NCBI RefSeq assembly: GCF_023074075.1
Contig: NZ_JADPKT010000003.1
Span: forward strand, 356,001-420,000
Source: Bradyrhizobium sp. 138
GTDB lineage: Bacteria > Pseudomonadota > Alphaproteobacteria > Rhizobiales > Xanthobacteraceae
Reading direction: 5' to 3'
Length of the DNA: 64,000 bases
The stretch's first letter is position 1. Each line of letters begins with the position of its first letter. Position numbers and translations under genes: made by a program. Below, in pieces: positions 26,157 through 35,512 of the stretch. The notes below the pieces were generated by a model, which saw nothing but the letters and a program-made list of their open reading frames with translations, was not told the origin of the DNA and did no database searches.

Positions 26157-27473
26157 ATGGACATGGACCTCAAGGACTTCATGGAGTTCGTGCAGACCAC
26201 CGCGCGCAGCGTCGGGGCGGAAATCTCCTCGCCCTGGTTCTACCTGCAATTCGGCCTGATTCTGGCCGCGGCCGGCATCGCCTATGCCGCGGAGGCCGCC
26301 GTCCGCAGCCGGATCGACATGACCTCGCTGGCGATGCGCTGGCCGCTGCCGCTCCGGCACTTCGCCCGGGTGATGGTCTCCAGCGCCTCGACGGCGGTGT
26401 TCACCTTGCTCGTGATCATCTCCCGCTTCGTGATGTACCACGCGACCTGGCCGAGCCGCTCTTATCTCCTGATGGTCGCCGCCAAGCTGGGCTTCGCCTG
26501 GCTCGTGATCCGGCTCGTGACCTCGGTGCTGCGCAATGCCTTCATCGTCAAGCTGGTGTCGATCACGGCGTGGTTTCTCGCAGCGCTCTCGATCCTCGGC
26601 CAGCTCGATACGACGGTCGACCTGCTCGATTCCTACGCGATCGTGCTCGGCGGCCTCAGGCTGACCCCGCTGCTGGTGCTCAAGGCCGGTGCGCTCCTTC
26701 TCATCGCGCTCTGGGCCACCAACATCGCGAGCAATTTCGCCGAGAGCCGGATCAACGCGACCACCGATCTGACGCCATCGGTGCAGGTGCTGCTGGTCAA
26801 GATCATCCGCATCGGGCTGCTTGCCATCGCCATCGTCATTGCGCTCGGCGCCGTCGGCATCGATCTTTCGGCGCTCGCGGTGTTCTCCGGTGCGGTCGGC
26901 GTCGGCATCGGTATCGGCCTGCAGAAGATCGTCGCCAACTTCATCTCGGGCATCATCCTGCTGGCCGACAAGTCGGTGAAGCCCGGCGACCTCGTCACTA
27001 TCGGCGACAATACCGGCCGCATCAGCGCGATGAAGACGCGTTATATTTCCGTCGCCGCCGGCGATGGCCGCGAATTCCTGGTGCCGAACGAGGATCTGGT
27101 GACGCAAAAGGTCGTCAACTGGACCTATACCGACAAGAACACGTTGGTGAAGATCGCCTTCGGCACCAATTACGACGCCGACCCGAAGCTGGTCTGCAAG
27201 CTCGCCGCCGAAACCGCCGCCGCCCATCCGCGCGCGCAGAAGGGCAAGCCGCCGAACTGCATCCTGACCGAGTTCGCCGAAGCCGGGATGAAGTTCTCGC
27301 TGACCTTCTGGATCGCCGATCCCGACGGCATGGATACCGTCAAGAGCGACGTGATGCTGGCGTTGTGGGACGCCTTCAAGCGCGAGGGCATCCGGGTTCC
27401 CTACCCCGTCCGCGAAATCCGCATCCGCGGCGGCGCGCTGCCGGTGGAAACCACCGTAGAAGTCCCGAATTAG
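26157..27473 (+). CDS. Mechanosensitive ion channel (MscS family)
   Basis: A protein of 438 residues from the ATG at 26157; a second ATG two codons on is possible. Helices lie at about 25-45, 65-90, 100-125, 145-170 and 180-200, and the pore helix is at AVFSGAVGVGIGIGLQKIVA followed by NFISGIILL. The MscS beta domain follows (VKPGDLVTIGDNTGRI, then VLVPNEDL-like FLVPNEDLVTQKVVNWTY). It would act as a pressure-release valve in the inner membrane. Confidence 0.9.
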   Translation: MDMDLKDFMEFVQTTARSVGAEISSPWFYLQFGLILAAAGIAYAAEAAVRSRIDMTSLAMRWPLPLRHFARVMVSSASTAVFTLLVIISRFVMYHATWPSRSYLLMVAAKLGFAWLVIRLVTSVLRNAFIVKLVSITAWFLAALSILGQLDTTVDLLDSYAIVLGGLRLTPLLVLKAGALLLIALWATNIASNFAESRINATTDLTPSVQVLLVKIIRIGLLAIAIVIALGAVGIDLSALAVFSGAVGVGIGIGLQKIVANFISGIILLADKSVKPGDLVTIGDNTGRISAMKTRYISVAAGDGREFLVPNEDLVTQKVVNWTYTDKNTLVKIAFGTNYDADPKLVCKLAAETAAAHPRAQKGKPPNCILTEFAEAGMKFSLTFWIADPDGMDTVKSDVMLALWDAFKREGIRVPYPVREIRIRGGALPVETTVEVPN

Positions 27474-27658
27474 GCCTGCTCTCGGGTGCAGGGGCCGGTA
27501 AGATTCTCGTTTTGACGCGTTTTCTTCACGCGAACCGGTAGCCACTTCGCTCGAAAACGCCGTGCCTCGGCTTGCATGAAGGCCCGCAATCATTAAATTG
27601 GGGCCTGAAATCAAGCCTTTCCGCCGAAATCGAGATCAGCCCGGAAGATCGCCCAAGC

Positions 27659-28477
27659 ATGAGCTACGTCGAAGCCACCGATACCTCCCTGCGCAAGACC
27701 GGACAGATCAAGCTGCATGGGCCGGCCGCCTTTGCCGGCATGCGCAAGGCCGGCGCGCTGGTGGCGAAGTGCCTCGACGAGCTCACCGACATCGTCGGAC
27801 CGGGCGTGCCGACCTCGCGCATCGACGAATTCGTCCGCGACTTCGCCTTCAGCAACAATGCCTATCCGGCGACGCTGATGTATCGCGGCTATCGCTATTC
27901 GACCTGCACCTCGCTCAACCACGTGGTCTGCCACGGCATGCCCGGCGACCGTCCGCTGAAGGAAGGCGACATCGTCAACATCGACGTCACCTTCATCGTC
28001 GACGGCTGGTACGGCGATTCCAGCCGGATGTATGCGGTCGGCCCGATCGCCCGCAAGGCCGAGCGGCTGATCGAGGTGACGTATGAAGCGATGATGCGCG
28101 GCATCGCCGCGGTGAAACCCGGCGCCACCACCGGCGACATCGGTCACGCCATCCAGAGCTTCGTCGAGCCGCAGGGCATGAGCGTGGTGCGCGATTTCTG
28201 CGGCCACGGTTTGGGGCGCATGTTCCACGACGAGCCGAACATCATCCATATCGGCCGCCCCGGCGAAGGCGTGCAGCTCAAGCCAGGCATGTTCTTCACC
28301 ATCGAGCCGATGATCAATCTCGGCAAGCCGCACGTGAAGATCCTCTCCGACGGCTGGACCGCCGTGACCCGCGACCGCTCGCTGTCGGCGCAGTTCGAGC
28401 ACTCCGTCGGTGTGACGGCGACAGGCGTGGAGATTTTTACGCTGTCGGAGCGGCACGGCGAGAAGCAGATCGGGTGA
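27659..28477 (+). CDS. map: Methionine aminopeptidase, type I
   Basis: A protein of 272 residues from the ATG at 27659. All five metal ligands are present: Asp109 (NIDVT), Asp120 (YGDSS), His183 ([13 protein letters not shown]), Glu216 (FFTIEPM) and Glu247 (QFEHSV), plus the substrate-contact His92 (VCHGMP). It removes the N-terminal Met from nascent proteins. The frame upstream of 27659 is open but has no family similarity. Confidence 0.95.
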   Translation: MSYVEATDTSLRKTGQIKLHGPAAFAGMRKAGALVAKCLDELTDIVGPGVPTSRIDEFVRDFAFSNNAYPATLMYRGYRYSTCTSLNHVVCHGMPGDRPLKEGDIVNIDVTFIVDGWYGDSSRMYAVGPIARKAERLIEVTYEAMMRGIAAVKPGATTGDIGHAIQSFVEPQGMSVVRDFCGHGLGRMFHDEPNIIHIGRPGEGVQLKPGMFFTIEPMINLGKPHVKILSDGWTAVTRDRSLSAQFEHSVGVTATGVEIFTLSERHGEKQIG

Positions 28478-28568
28478 GCCTCTAAGGGGACGCCGGCCAG
28501 CGCGAAGCGGATTTGCCGCCGCAATTGACGGTTGCAAAAGCCGAGTTCCCCGGCAATGCTGGCGGCCG

Positions 28569-29282
28569 ATGCCCGCCAAGCCAGACCACGACAAGAGCAA
28601 GCCGGAGGACCCGCCGCACTATCACGGCCATCGCGAGCGGCTGCGCGAGCGCTTCTACAGCGCGGGCGCGGACGCGCTCAGCGACTACGAGCTGCTGGAG
28701 ATGGCGCTGTTTCCGGCACTGCCGCGGCGCGACACCAAGCCGCTGGCGAAGGCGCTGATCAAGGCTTTTGGCTCGTTCGCCGAGGTCGTGCATGCGCCGG
28801 TGGCGCGGCTGCGCGAGGTCGACGGCATCGGCGAATCCGCGATCAACCAGCTCAAGCTGATCGCTGCCGCCGCGCACCGCGTCGCCAAGGGCGAGGTCAA
28901 CAGCCGCAACGCGCTGTCGTCCTGGAACGAGGTGATCGCCTATTGCCGCACCAGCATGGCGTTTGCCGACAAGGAGCAGTTTCGCCTGCTGTTCCTCGAC
29001 AAGCGCAACCAGCTCATTGCCGACGAGGTGCAGCAGACCGGCACTGTCGACCACACCCCGGTCTATCCGCGCGAAGTGATCAAGCGCGCACTCGAATTAT
29101 CCGCGACCGCCTTGATCTTGGTGCACAATCATCCCTCCGGCGATCCCTCGCCGTCGCAGGCCGACATCCAGATGACGAAAGCCATCATCGACATCGCAAA
29201 GCCGCTGGGGATCGCCGTGCACGACCACATCATCGTCGGCAGAAGCGGGCACGCGAGCCTGCGCGGGATGCGGTTGATCTAG
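28569..29282 (+). CDS. radC: RadC-family JAB domain protein
   Basis: A protein of 237 residues. An N-terminal helix-hairpin-helix-like part ([18 protein letters not shown]) precedes the RadC JAB/MPN domain, which has the metal motif [18 protein letters not shown] (His186, His188, Asp199). The biochemical role of RadC proteins is uncertain, and the old link with DNA repair in E. coli was withdrawn. It ends 6 bp from the convergent Sel1-repeat gene. Confidence 0.92.
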   Translation: MPAKPDHDKSKPEDPPHYHGHRERLRERFYSAGADALSDYELLEMALFPALPRRDTKPLAKALIKAFGSFAEVVHAPVARLREVDGIGESAINQLKLIAAAAHRVAKGEVNSRNALSSWNEVIAYCRTSMAFADKEQFRLLFLDKRNQLIADEVQQTGTVDHTPVYPREVIKRALELSATALILVHNHPSGDPSPSQADIQMTKAIIDIAKPLGIAVHDHIIVGRSGHASLRGMRLI

Positions 29283-29288
29283 ACTAGC

Positions 29289-29993
29289 TCAGAACACGGG
29301 GTTCTTGGCGACTTTCAAGTGCTCTTCGGCGGCCCTGAACCCGCTGAACGCCTTGAGCGTCAAGGCGGTCGGTTGCGGCTTCCATTCGGCAACCAGTTTC
29401 TCGGCTTTCTCGAGCTCCGGCTTGGACAACGTGGAAGCCATTTCGTTCACGTTTTTGGCCGGCGCCACCTTCGAGAGCTTGAAATACGCATACGACAGGG
29501 ACAAATCTCTCGGCGTTCCCTTTCCGGCTGAATAGGCGCGGGCCAGGCTGAAGAGGGCCTCGGGCAGTCCCTGATCGCCTGCCATCTTCCACCATTTCAG
29601 CGCTTCTTCCGAATTGCCTTGTCGGTCATACATGAGGGCGACATCGTGCTGGGCACGCGCATAACCCGCTTTGGCGGATACAAGCTTGTATTTCAATGCT
29701 TGATCCGCATCGCTTGCGACGATGCCCGCGCCTTGCCCGTCATAATAACAACCGAGCTTGTACGCCCCCAGCGGATCGTTGGCCGCGGCCGATTTCTGAA
29801 ACCACTCGAATGCCTGGCTGCGGTCCTGCTGCGTGCCGATGCCATTATTGTGCATCATGCCGACATGATATTGCGCCTCGGCATCTCCGCGGTTGGCCAA
29901 CGCGACCATCGCATTGAAGGTGCGGGTGTCATTCGCGTTGGCGGGCATCACGAAGAACAGAAGGCACACAAAAGCCAGGGCAACGGATTTCAT
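29289..29993 (-). CDS. Secreted Sel1-repeat protein
   Basis: A protein of 234 residues from the ATG at 29993, which gives a signal peptide (MKSVALAFVCLLFFVMPANA). Three to four Sel1-like repeats follow: AEAQYHVGMMHNNGIGT, GAYKLGCYYDGQGAG, ARAQHDVALMYDRQGN and EALFSLARAYSAGKGTP. Such solenoids mediate protein contacts, often in the periplasm. The partner is unknown. Confidence 0.82.
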   Translation of the reverse strand: MKSVALAFVCLLFFVMPANANDTRTFNAMVALANRGDAEAQYHVGMMHNNGIGTQQDRSQAFEWFQKSAAANDPLGAYKLGCYYDGQGAGIVASDADQALKYKLVSAKAGYARAQHDVALMYDRQGNSEEALKWWKMAGDQGLPEALFSLARAYSAGKGTPRDLSLSYAYFKLSKVAPAKNVNEMASTLSKPELEKAEKLVAEWKPQPTALTLKAFSGFRAAEEHLKVAKNPVF

Positions 29994-30107
29994 GTCAAAG
30001 CCCGATCGAGTTTGAACCATTCCGTCTTCGTCGCTCAAGACGCAAGAAAAGTTCGAAACCGGCAAAAATTCCGAAATCAGCGAATTTTTGGGGCGGAGTT
30101 CGTCCTG

Positions 30108-30482
30108 TCAGGGCTCGACCCAGCGCAGCACGGCCTCAGCGGTATCGGCGGGCGTGGTGTTGAAGCAGATCGCAGCTTCCGGGGCGAGGCGGTGGACGAG
30201 GTTGAGCACCTTCTCGAACAGCACCAGGCGTTCCTTCGGCTCGCGCAGGCCGGCACCGATCACGATGCAGTCGAAGCTCTCGTCGCGCAGCGCAGCGGTG
30301 ACGCCGGCTTCTGCGGTCACGTCGAGATCGATCAGGCAGCTCGTGACCTCGAAGCCGAGATCGCGCAGGCGCAACAGCTGCGCCTCGATGTAGTCGCGCA
30401 CGAGCTCCGGCGTCAGTTGAGGAAATGTGCTGTAGTCGGCATTGCCGGGTTCGATGCCGATCGCGAGGATGCGCTTGGCCAT
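30108..30482 (-). CDS. Conserved hypothetical protein
   Basis: A protein of 124 residues that I do not recognise by name. It alternates strands and helices in a Rossmann-like manner: MAKRILAIGIEP, then GFEVTSCLIDLD, FDCIVIGAG and EAAICFNTTP. It has no signal peptide and no obvious catalytic motif. It lies alone between the Sel1 gene and the divergent lysozyme-like gene. Confidence 0.7.
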   Translation of the reverse strand: MAKRILAIGIEPGNADYSTFPQLTPELVRDYIEAQLLRLRDLGFEVTSCLIDLDVTAEAGVTAALRDESFDCIVIGAGLREPKERLVLFEKVLNLVHRLAPEAAICFNTTPADTAEAVLRWVEP

Positions 30483-30731
30483 GCGGGACTCCTAGCCGAA
30501 ACCGTCTCGCCTCACTAACGGACGGACGACGGCGCCGGTTCCCGGATGGGCAGCCCCGCCCGCATGGCCGGGGCCGCTGCCGATTTCCCATCCAGGTTGT
30601 AAGCCATTTCACATGCGCCGGGGCGGCGACCTGCCAGATTTACCTGAGATCATGCTGGCGTCACGCCCCGATCGCGCCAGCCGGTTCACCTGGTTTGCAC
30701 GACATTCGATCATTCATTTGCGGAGCGGAAC

Positions 30732-32123
30732 ATGATTTCCTTCGAGAGTTTGAAAGCCGAATATGAGCGGAATTGGGCCAGTCTCGAGATCCGGCCCGGG
30801 CGCCTCACTGAAGCGAATGCGGTTGCCCGCAAGGCCCTCAACGGCAAGGCGACCTATCAGCAGATCGAGCGGCTGACGGGCGTCCCCTGGTACTTCACTG
30901 CGCTTTGCCACTACCGCGAGTCCAATTTCGATTTCGACACTTATCTCGGCAACGGCGAGTCACTGCATCACGTGACCACCATCGTGCCGAAAGGGCGCGG
31001 CCCCTTTGCCACCTTCGTGGACGGCGCCGTGGACGCGTTCAGACTAGAGAACTTCATCGGCGCCCGGGATTGGGGCATCGCGCGGATGCTGTTCCGGCTC
31101 GAGGCGTTCAACGGCTTCGGCTATCACGCCAAGGGCGTCAATTCGCCCTATCTCTATGGCGGCTCGACATTGTACGGGCCGCCCGAGGCACGGGCCGGAA
31201 AGTTCGTCCGCGACCATGTGTTCGACTCCAATCACGTCGATTCCCAGCTCGGCACCGCGGTGATCCTGCATGCGATGACGTCGCTGGATTCCTCGATCAC
31301 GCTCGACGGCAGCCCGCAATTCGCCGGCCGCACCGAGCCGGAGGATGATACGGCCTCGACGGTCGTTCTCATGCAGCAGGCGCTCAACAAGCTCGGCGCC
31401 AATCCGCCGCTCGCCGAGGACGGTATCAGCGGAGTGAAGACCAGGGCCGCCGTCTCGCAATTCCAGCAACAGAACGGCTTGAGAGACACCGGGCTTCTCG
31501 ATGCCGCCACGGTCGCCGCCATCACGCGCGCGACGCAGCAGCCGGGCACCGCCGGGCAGGCCGCCGATCTGTCCCACGTCCTGACGCGACTGGAAGATCT
31601 CGCGCAGGCGCTGCGGCCGGCCGTCGGCGGCACGACGCTGCCGGCGACGATCCCGGCCAAGACCGTGCCTGCCACCAGCGATCCGATCAGCCTGTTCGAG
31701 CGGCTCTTCTCCCTCATCAACAAGACGGCGCCGATGCCGGCACCAGTTACCCCGGCTACCCCCGCCCCCGTCGACCAGCTGAAACAGGTTGTCGATCTCC
31801 TCAGCACACTGCTCAACAAGGACGGCAAGCCCGTACTCGGTCAGGTCAACGGCGCGCTCGGCGACACCATCGGCAAGATGCTCAACGGCAAGAAGACCGC
31901 GCTCGGCATCGGCGGCTCCCTGATTACCGCGCTGCTGTCGTCGGTGACGGCGAGCCCCAGTGCGGGAGGCCTTGCCGGACTGCTCGGGACCGTCGTGTCG
32001 GCGGTGCCGGGCCTCGGCCAATTCGCGATGCCGATCTCGCTGGCGCTCGCGGCCTGGGGCGTGCTCGGCAAGATGGAGAAATGGGCGCAAGGCACCGCGC
32101 CGGCGCCGAAGCCGACGACGTAA
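30732..32123 (+). CDS. Lysozyme-like and peptidoglycan-binding domain protein
   Basis: A protein of 463 residues. Residues 30-195 form an uncommon lysozyme-like domain (YFTALCHYRESNFDFDTYLG; Glu in RES is the likely catalytic acid). A PG_binding_1 domain lies at about 215-265 (EDGISGVKTRAAVSQFQQQN). A Pro/Ala/Thr-rich linker (about 310-350) leads to a hydrophobic C-terminal segment (LGIGGSLITALLSSV and GLGQFAMPISLALAAW). There is no signal peptide. The design recalls phage or tailocin endolysins, yet no phage genes surround it. Confidence 0.75.
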   Translation: MISFESLKAEYERNWASLEIRPGRLTEANAVARKALNGKATYQQIERLTGVPWYFTALCHYRESNFDFDTYLGNGESLHHVTTIVPKGRGPFATFVDGAVDAFRLENFIGARDWGIARMLFRLEAFNGFGYHAKGVNSPYLYGGSTLYGPPEARAGKFVRDHVFDSNHVDSQLGTAVILHAMTSLDSSITLDGSPQFAGRTEPEDDTASTVVLMQQALNKLGANPPLAEDGISGVKTRAAVSQFQQQNGLRDTGLLDAATVAAITRATQQPGTAGQAADLSHVLTRLEDLAQALRPAVGGTTLPATIPAKTVPATSDPISLFERLFSLINKTAPMPAPVTPATPAPVDQLKQVVDLLSTLLNKDGKPVLGQVNGALGDTIGKMLNGKKTALGIGGSLITALLSSVTASPSAGGLAGLLGTVVSAVPGLGQFAMPISLALAAWGVLGKMEKWAQGTAPAPKPTT

Positions 32124-32131
32124 TTTGCGGC

Positions 32132-32174
32132 CATCCTTCGAGAGGCCCGCCTACGGCGGGCCCTCAGGATGAGG
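32132..32174. repeat. Intergenic palindrome, short relative of family C
   Basis: A hairpin with arms GAGGCCCGCC and GGCGGGCCCTC around a 3-nt loop, flanked by CATCCTTCGA and TCAGGATGAGG as in the longer copies at 48513 and 60667. It sits in the 67-bp convergent gap before the inhibitor-fold gene and could terminate both transcripts. Confidence 0.8.
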
Positions 32175-32190
32175 TCACGTTTCGCGTCGC

Positions 32191-32883
32191 CTATTGACGC
32201 AGCATGATCAGAGGATCGGCGGTGTCGGGGACGCGCCGCCACTGCGCGTTGTCGTCAGCCTCGAACTGCCAGGCGTCGCCTGATTTCGACATCAGGATGA
32301 TCTGGCCGCGCTCGAGCCGCCATTGCGTCGGGTTGAACTGCGCGATCGTTGCGTCGCATTTCGGCTTGAGGAAGACCTGGAAATTGTCGGGGCTCGCCTC
32401 GGTGTTGGTCAGCGTCAGCCCGCAGATCGGCTGGCCGTTGCTGCGCACCATCGACCAGTCGCCGATCATCTGGTCCATCGACTTGGCCATGGAGCGGGCG
32501 GCGGCGAGGTCCTGCAGGATATAGACGCCCTCACCCTGGCGCAGGCCCTCGAAGATGCCGGCCTCGACCTCGGTGAAGTCGATCACGGCTTCACCGGTGG
32601 CGTCCTGCAAGCGGACGATGTCGAGGCCCCTGACGTTCCAGGAGGCGATGTCCTTGGTGAAAGGCAGCGCGGTCTTGCAGGCCGGCTCCAGCTCCAGCTT
32701 GAAACCCTGGCCTGCGGCGTCGGCCTTGAGGGTGACGACGCAGGTCTTGCTGCGCTCGGTGGTCGAGAGCTCCCATTGTCCGGGCATCGATTTCTTCAGG
32801 GTCGTTGCATCCTGCGCATGCGCGATGCCGATCGCGGCCAAATAGGCCGCGACGGCGCATGCAACGACCCGAAGAGCTGTCAT
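32191..32883 (-). CDS. Secreted protein with two AprI/Inh protease-inhibitor-like domains
   Basis: A protein of 230 residues from the ATG at 32883, with a signal peptide ending near AHAQD. Two similar beta-barrel units follow. The first runs from GQWELSTTERSKTCVVTL to EPACKTALPF and DIVRLQDATG. The second runs from GDWSMVRSNGQPICGLTL to KPKCDATIAQF and QIILMSKSG. Each unit has one Cys pair in matching places. The AprI/Inh family inhibits secreted serralysin-type metalloproteases, but no such protease gene lies in this window. The start codon overlaps the stop of the dehydrogenase gene by one base (TGATG), so it belongs to the ABC operon. Confidence 0.8.
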   Translation of the reverse strand: MTALRVVACAVAAYLAAIGIAHAQDATTLKKSMPGQWELSTTERSKTCVVTLKADAAGQGFKLELEPACKTALPFTKDIASWNVRGLDIVRLQDATGEAVIDFTEVEAGIFEGLRQGEGVYILQDLAAARSMAKSMDQMIGDWSMVRSNGQPICGLTLTNTEASPDNFQVFLKPKCDATIAQFNPTQWRLERGQIILMSKSGDAWQFEADDNAQWRRVPDTADPLIMLRQ

Positions 32884-33872
32884 CAGCGCCCCTTGAATGG
32901 CGTTTCGGCAACCGGTGTCAGCGGCGCCTTGCCTGAGAACCATGACTTGAGGTTGTCGACCACGAGCTGGTCCATCGCGTTGCGCGTCACCACCGAGGCC
33001 GAGCCGATATGCGGCAGCAGCACGACGTTCTGCATGGATTTGAGCTCGTCCGGCACGGTCGGCTCGGCCGCGAACACGTCGAGACCCGCGGCGAGAATGG
33101 TGCCCGATTTCAGCGCCTGCACCAGCGCCGGCTCATCAACCACCGAGCCGCGCGCCACGTTGATCAGCACGCCGCGCGGGCCGAGCGCCTTGAACACCTC
33201 GGCATTGATCATCTTGTTGGTGGAAGCACCGCCGGGCACGATCACCATCAGCGTATCCACCGCCTTCGCCATCTCAATCAGATCTGGATAGTGCTTGTAG
33301 GCGACATCCTTGGACGGGTTGCGCGAGTGATAGACCACCGGCACCAGCGAGGCATCGAGCCGGCGCGCGATGGCCTGGCCGATCCGGCCCATGCCGACGA
33401 TGCCAACCTTGCGGTCGCGCAGCGAGCCGACGCTGAGCGGATAGTTCTGGGTCTGCCAGAGCCCGGAGCGAACATAGCGGTCGGCCTTGATGAATTCGCG
33501 CAAGGTGGAGATCAGAAGACCCATCGCGACGTCGGCGACCTCCTCGGTCAGCACGTCGGGCGTGTTGGTGACGATGATATTGTGCTCGGCCGCGTATTTG
33601 GCGTCGACGTGGTCGTAACCGACGCCGAAGCTCGCCACCATCTCGATCTTGGGCAGCTGCGACAACGAATCCTTGTCGGCGCGCACGGTGTGATAGGTCA
33701 CTGCGACGCCGCGGATTTTTTCGCGGATCGCCGGCGTCAGCCGCTCGAGGTCACCACGCGTCTCGGCCTTGTGCACGACGAAATGGTCGGAAAACCCGTT
33801 CTCGAGGATCGGCCGCACCGGCCCATAGATCAGAAGGTCGATCTTTTCGGACGAAATCGAACCGGTAGACAT
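32883..33872 (-). CDS. D-2-hydroxyacid dehydrogenase
   Basis: A protein of 329 residues. The NAD(P) site is GIVGMGRIGQAIARRL. The catalytic triad of the family is visible: Arg in NVARGSVVDEPAL, Glu in DVFAAEPTVP, and His in LLPHIGSAS. It is close to glyoxylate/hydroxypyruvate reductases. It overlaps the upstream permease gene and the downstream inhibitor-like gene by one base each (TGATG), which points to translational coupling in one transcript. Confidence 0.9.
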   Translation of the reverse strand: MSTGSISSEKIDLLIYGPVRPILENGFSDHFVVHKAETRGDLERLTPAIREKIRGVAVTYHTVRADKDSLSQLPKIEMVASFGVGYDHVDAKYAAEHNIIVTNTPDVLTEEVADVAMGLLISTLREFIKADRYVRSGLWQTQNYPLSVGSLRDRKVGIVGMGRIGQAIARRLDASLVPVVYHSRNPSKDVAYKHYPDLIEMAKAVDTLMVIVPGGASTNKMINAEVFKALGPRGVLINVARGSVVDEPALVQALKSGTILAAGLDVFAAEPTVPDELKSMQNVVLLPHIGSASVVTRNAMDQLVVDNLKSWFSGKAPLTPVAETPFKGR

Positions 33873-34690
33873 CAGCTTTCCTTTCCAAGCGCGCTCTCAT
33901 GCCAGCGCCGTAAAACGAGGTGCGAAACTAGCGCCAGCACCCCATAGATGACAATCCCGGCCAGCGACAACAGCAGCAGCGCTGCGAACATGCGGGGTAT
34001 GTTCAATCGATAGCCTGATTCAGCGATCCTGTAGGCCAGCCCGGAGCCGGCGCCCGCCGTTCCCGCCGCGATCTCGGCCACCACCGCGCCGATCAGCGAC
34101 AGGCCGCCGGCGATGCGCAGGCCGCCGAGAATGTAGGGCAACGCCGCCGGCAGCTTGAGAAAACGCAGCGCTTGCTGTGGCGAGGCGCCATAGAGCTGGA
34201 ACAGGCCGATGAGGTTGCGGTCGACCGAATTGAGCCCGAGCGTGGTGTTGGACAGCACCGGGAAAAAGGCGACGATGAAGGCACAGACCACGACCGCGGT
34301 TTGCTGTTCCAGATAGATCAGGAGCAACGGCGCGATTGCGATCACCGGCGTCACCTGCAGCACGATTGCATAGGGAAAGAGCGAATACTCCACCCATTTC
34401 GACTGATTGAACAGCAGCGCCAGCGCGATGCCGCCGATGCTGGCGGCGACAAAACCTTCGAGCGTTGTCAACAGCGTGGTGGCGAGCGATTGTGACAGCA
34501 CCGCCCAGTCCTTGATCAGCGTCAGGATGATGATTGACGGGGCCGGCAGCACGTAAGGCGGGATCTCCTTGAGGCGAACCACCAGTTCCCAAGCGAGAAG
34601 ACCGGCCGCGAACACGATCACGGGCAGCACGAAGCGCAGCGCGCGTTGCGCACCCCGCGGTTTGGACGTGATCGCGGGCTGGGCGCTCAT
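33872..34690 (-). CDS. ABC transporter permease, SsuC/TauC/ThiX type
   Basis: A protein of 272 residues with six hydrophobic segments. The EAA-like loop is LYGASPQQALRFLKLPAALP. It starts within the last 4 bp of the ATPase gene. With the NMT1-type binding protein and the ATPase it forms a small organic-molecule importer. Confidence 0.88.
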   Translation of the reverse strand: MSAQPAITSKPRGAQRALRFVLPVIVFAAGLLAWELVVRLKEIPPYVLPAPSIIILTLIKDWAVLSQSLATTLLTTLEGFVAASIGGIALALLFNQSKWVEYSLFPYAIVLQVTPVIAIAPLLLIYLEQQTAVVVCAFIVAFFPVLSNTTLGLNSVDRNLIGLFQLYGASPQQALRFLKLPAALPYILGGLRIAGGLSLIGAVVAEIAAGTAGAGSGLAYRIAESGYRLNIPRMFAALLLLSLAGIVIYGVLALVSHLVLRRWHESALGKES

Positions 34691-35502
34691 AGCACCGACT
34701 GCCCCGAATAGGACGGCGCCAGCGCGCCGGAGACCTTACGGCAATAGTCGCCGTAGGCGGTCGACGTGCGAAACTCTTCGCCGCGCGGCTCGACCGTCTC
34801 GATGCGGATGTCGGCCTGGATGCGGCCGGGCCGCGCCGTCATCACCACCACGCGCTGCGACAGATAGACGGATTCGAACACCGAATGGGTGACGAAGATG
34901 ATTGTCTTGCCAAGACTGCGCCACAGCGCGAGCAGATCGTTGTTGAGGCGGAAGCGCGTGATCTCGTCGAGCGCGGCGAACGGCTCGTCCATCAGCAGGA
35001 TATCGGGGTCGGTGACGAGCGCGCGCGCCAGCGACACCCGCATCTTCATGCCGCCGGAGAGCTCGCGCGGATAGGCGTCAGCGAAATCAGCCAGGCCGAC
35101 GCTCGCCAGCGCGGCCTCAGTCCGCGCGCGCGCTTCTGCCTTCGGCACGCCGCCAAGCTTCAGTGGTAGCCGCACGTTCTCGTGCACGCTGGTCCAGGGC
35201 ATCAGGGTCGGCTCCTGAAACACGAAACCGATGCCGTGACCCGGCTGCGGGGCGCCCTCACGGCGCGCCACCCGCACGCTGCCCGACGACGGCGCGCTGA
35301 GCTCTGCGATGATGCGCAGCACCGTCGACTTGCCGCAACCGGAGGGGCCCAGCAGCGAGATGAACTCGCCCTTGCGCACCGCGAGGTCGAACGGGCCGAG
35401 CGCCATGATTCCGTTGTCATAGGTCTTCGTCACGCCGCGCAGGCTGACGGCCAACGCCGTCAAGCTGGCCTCGACGGTGGATGAGGTTTGGGCAGCGGAC
35501 AT
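34687..35502 (-). CDS. ABC transporter ATP-binding protein, SsuB/TauB type
   Basis: A protein of 271 residues. Walker A LLGPSGCGKST is at about 51-60, Q-loop GFVFQEPTLMPW, signature ELSGGMKMRVSLARAL, and Walker B ILLMDEPFAALD. It follows the binding-protein gene after 10 bp and overlaps the permease gene by 4 bp. Confidence 0.92.
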   Translation of the reverse strand: MSAAQTSSTVEASLTALAVSLRGVTKTYDNGIMALGPFDLAVRKGEFISLLGPSGCGKSTVLRIIAELSAPSSGSVRVARREGAPQPGHGIGFVFQEPTLMPWTSVHENVRLPLKLGGVPKAEARARTEAALASVGLADFADAYPRELSGGMKMRVSLARALVTDPDILLMDEPFAALDEITRFRLNNDLLALWRSLGKTIIFVTHSVFESVYLSQRVVVMTARPGRIQADIRIETVEPRGEEFRTSTAYGDYCRKVSGALAPSYSGQSVL

Positions 35503-35512
35503 CGACCGTGGG

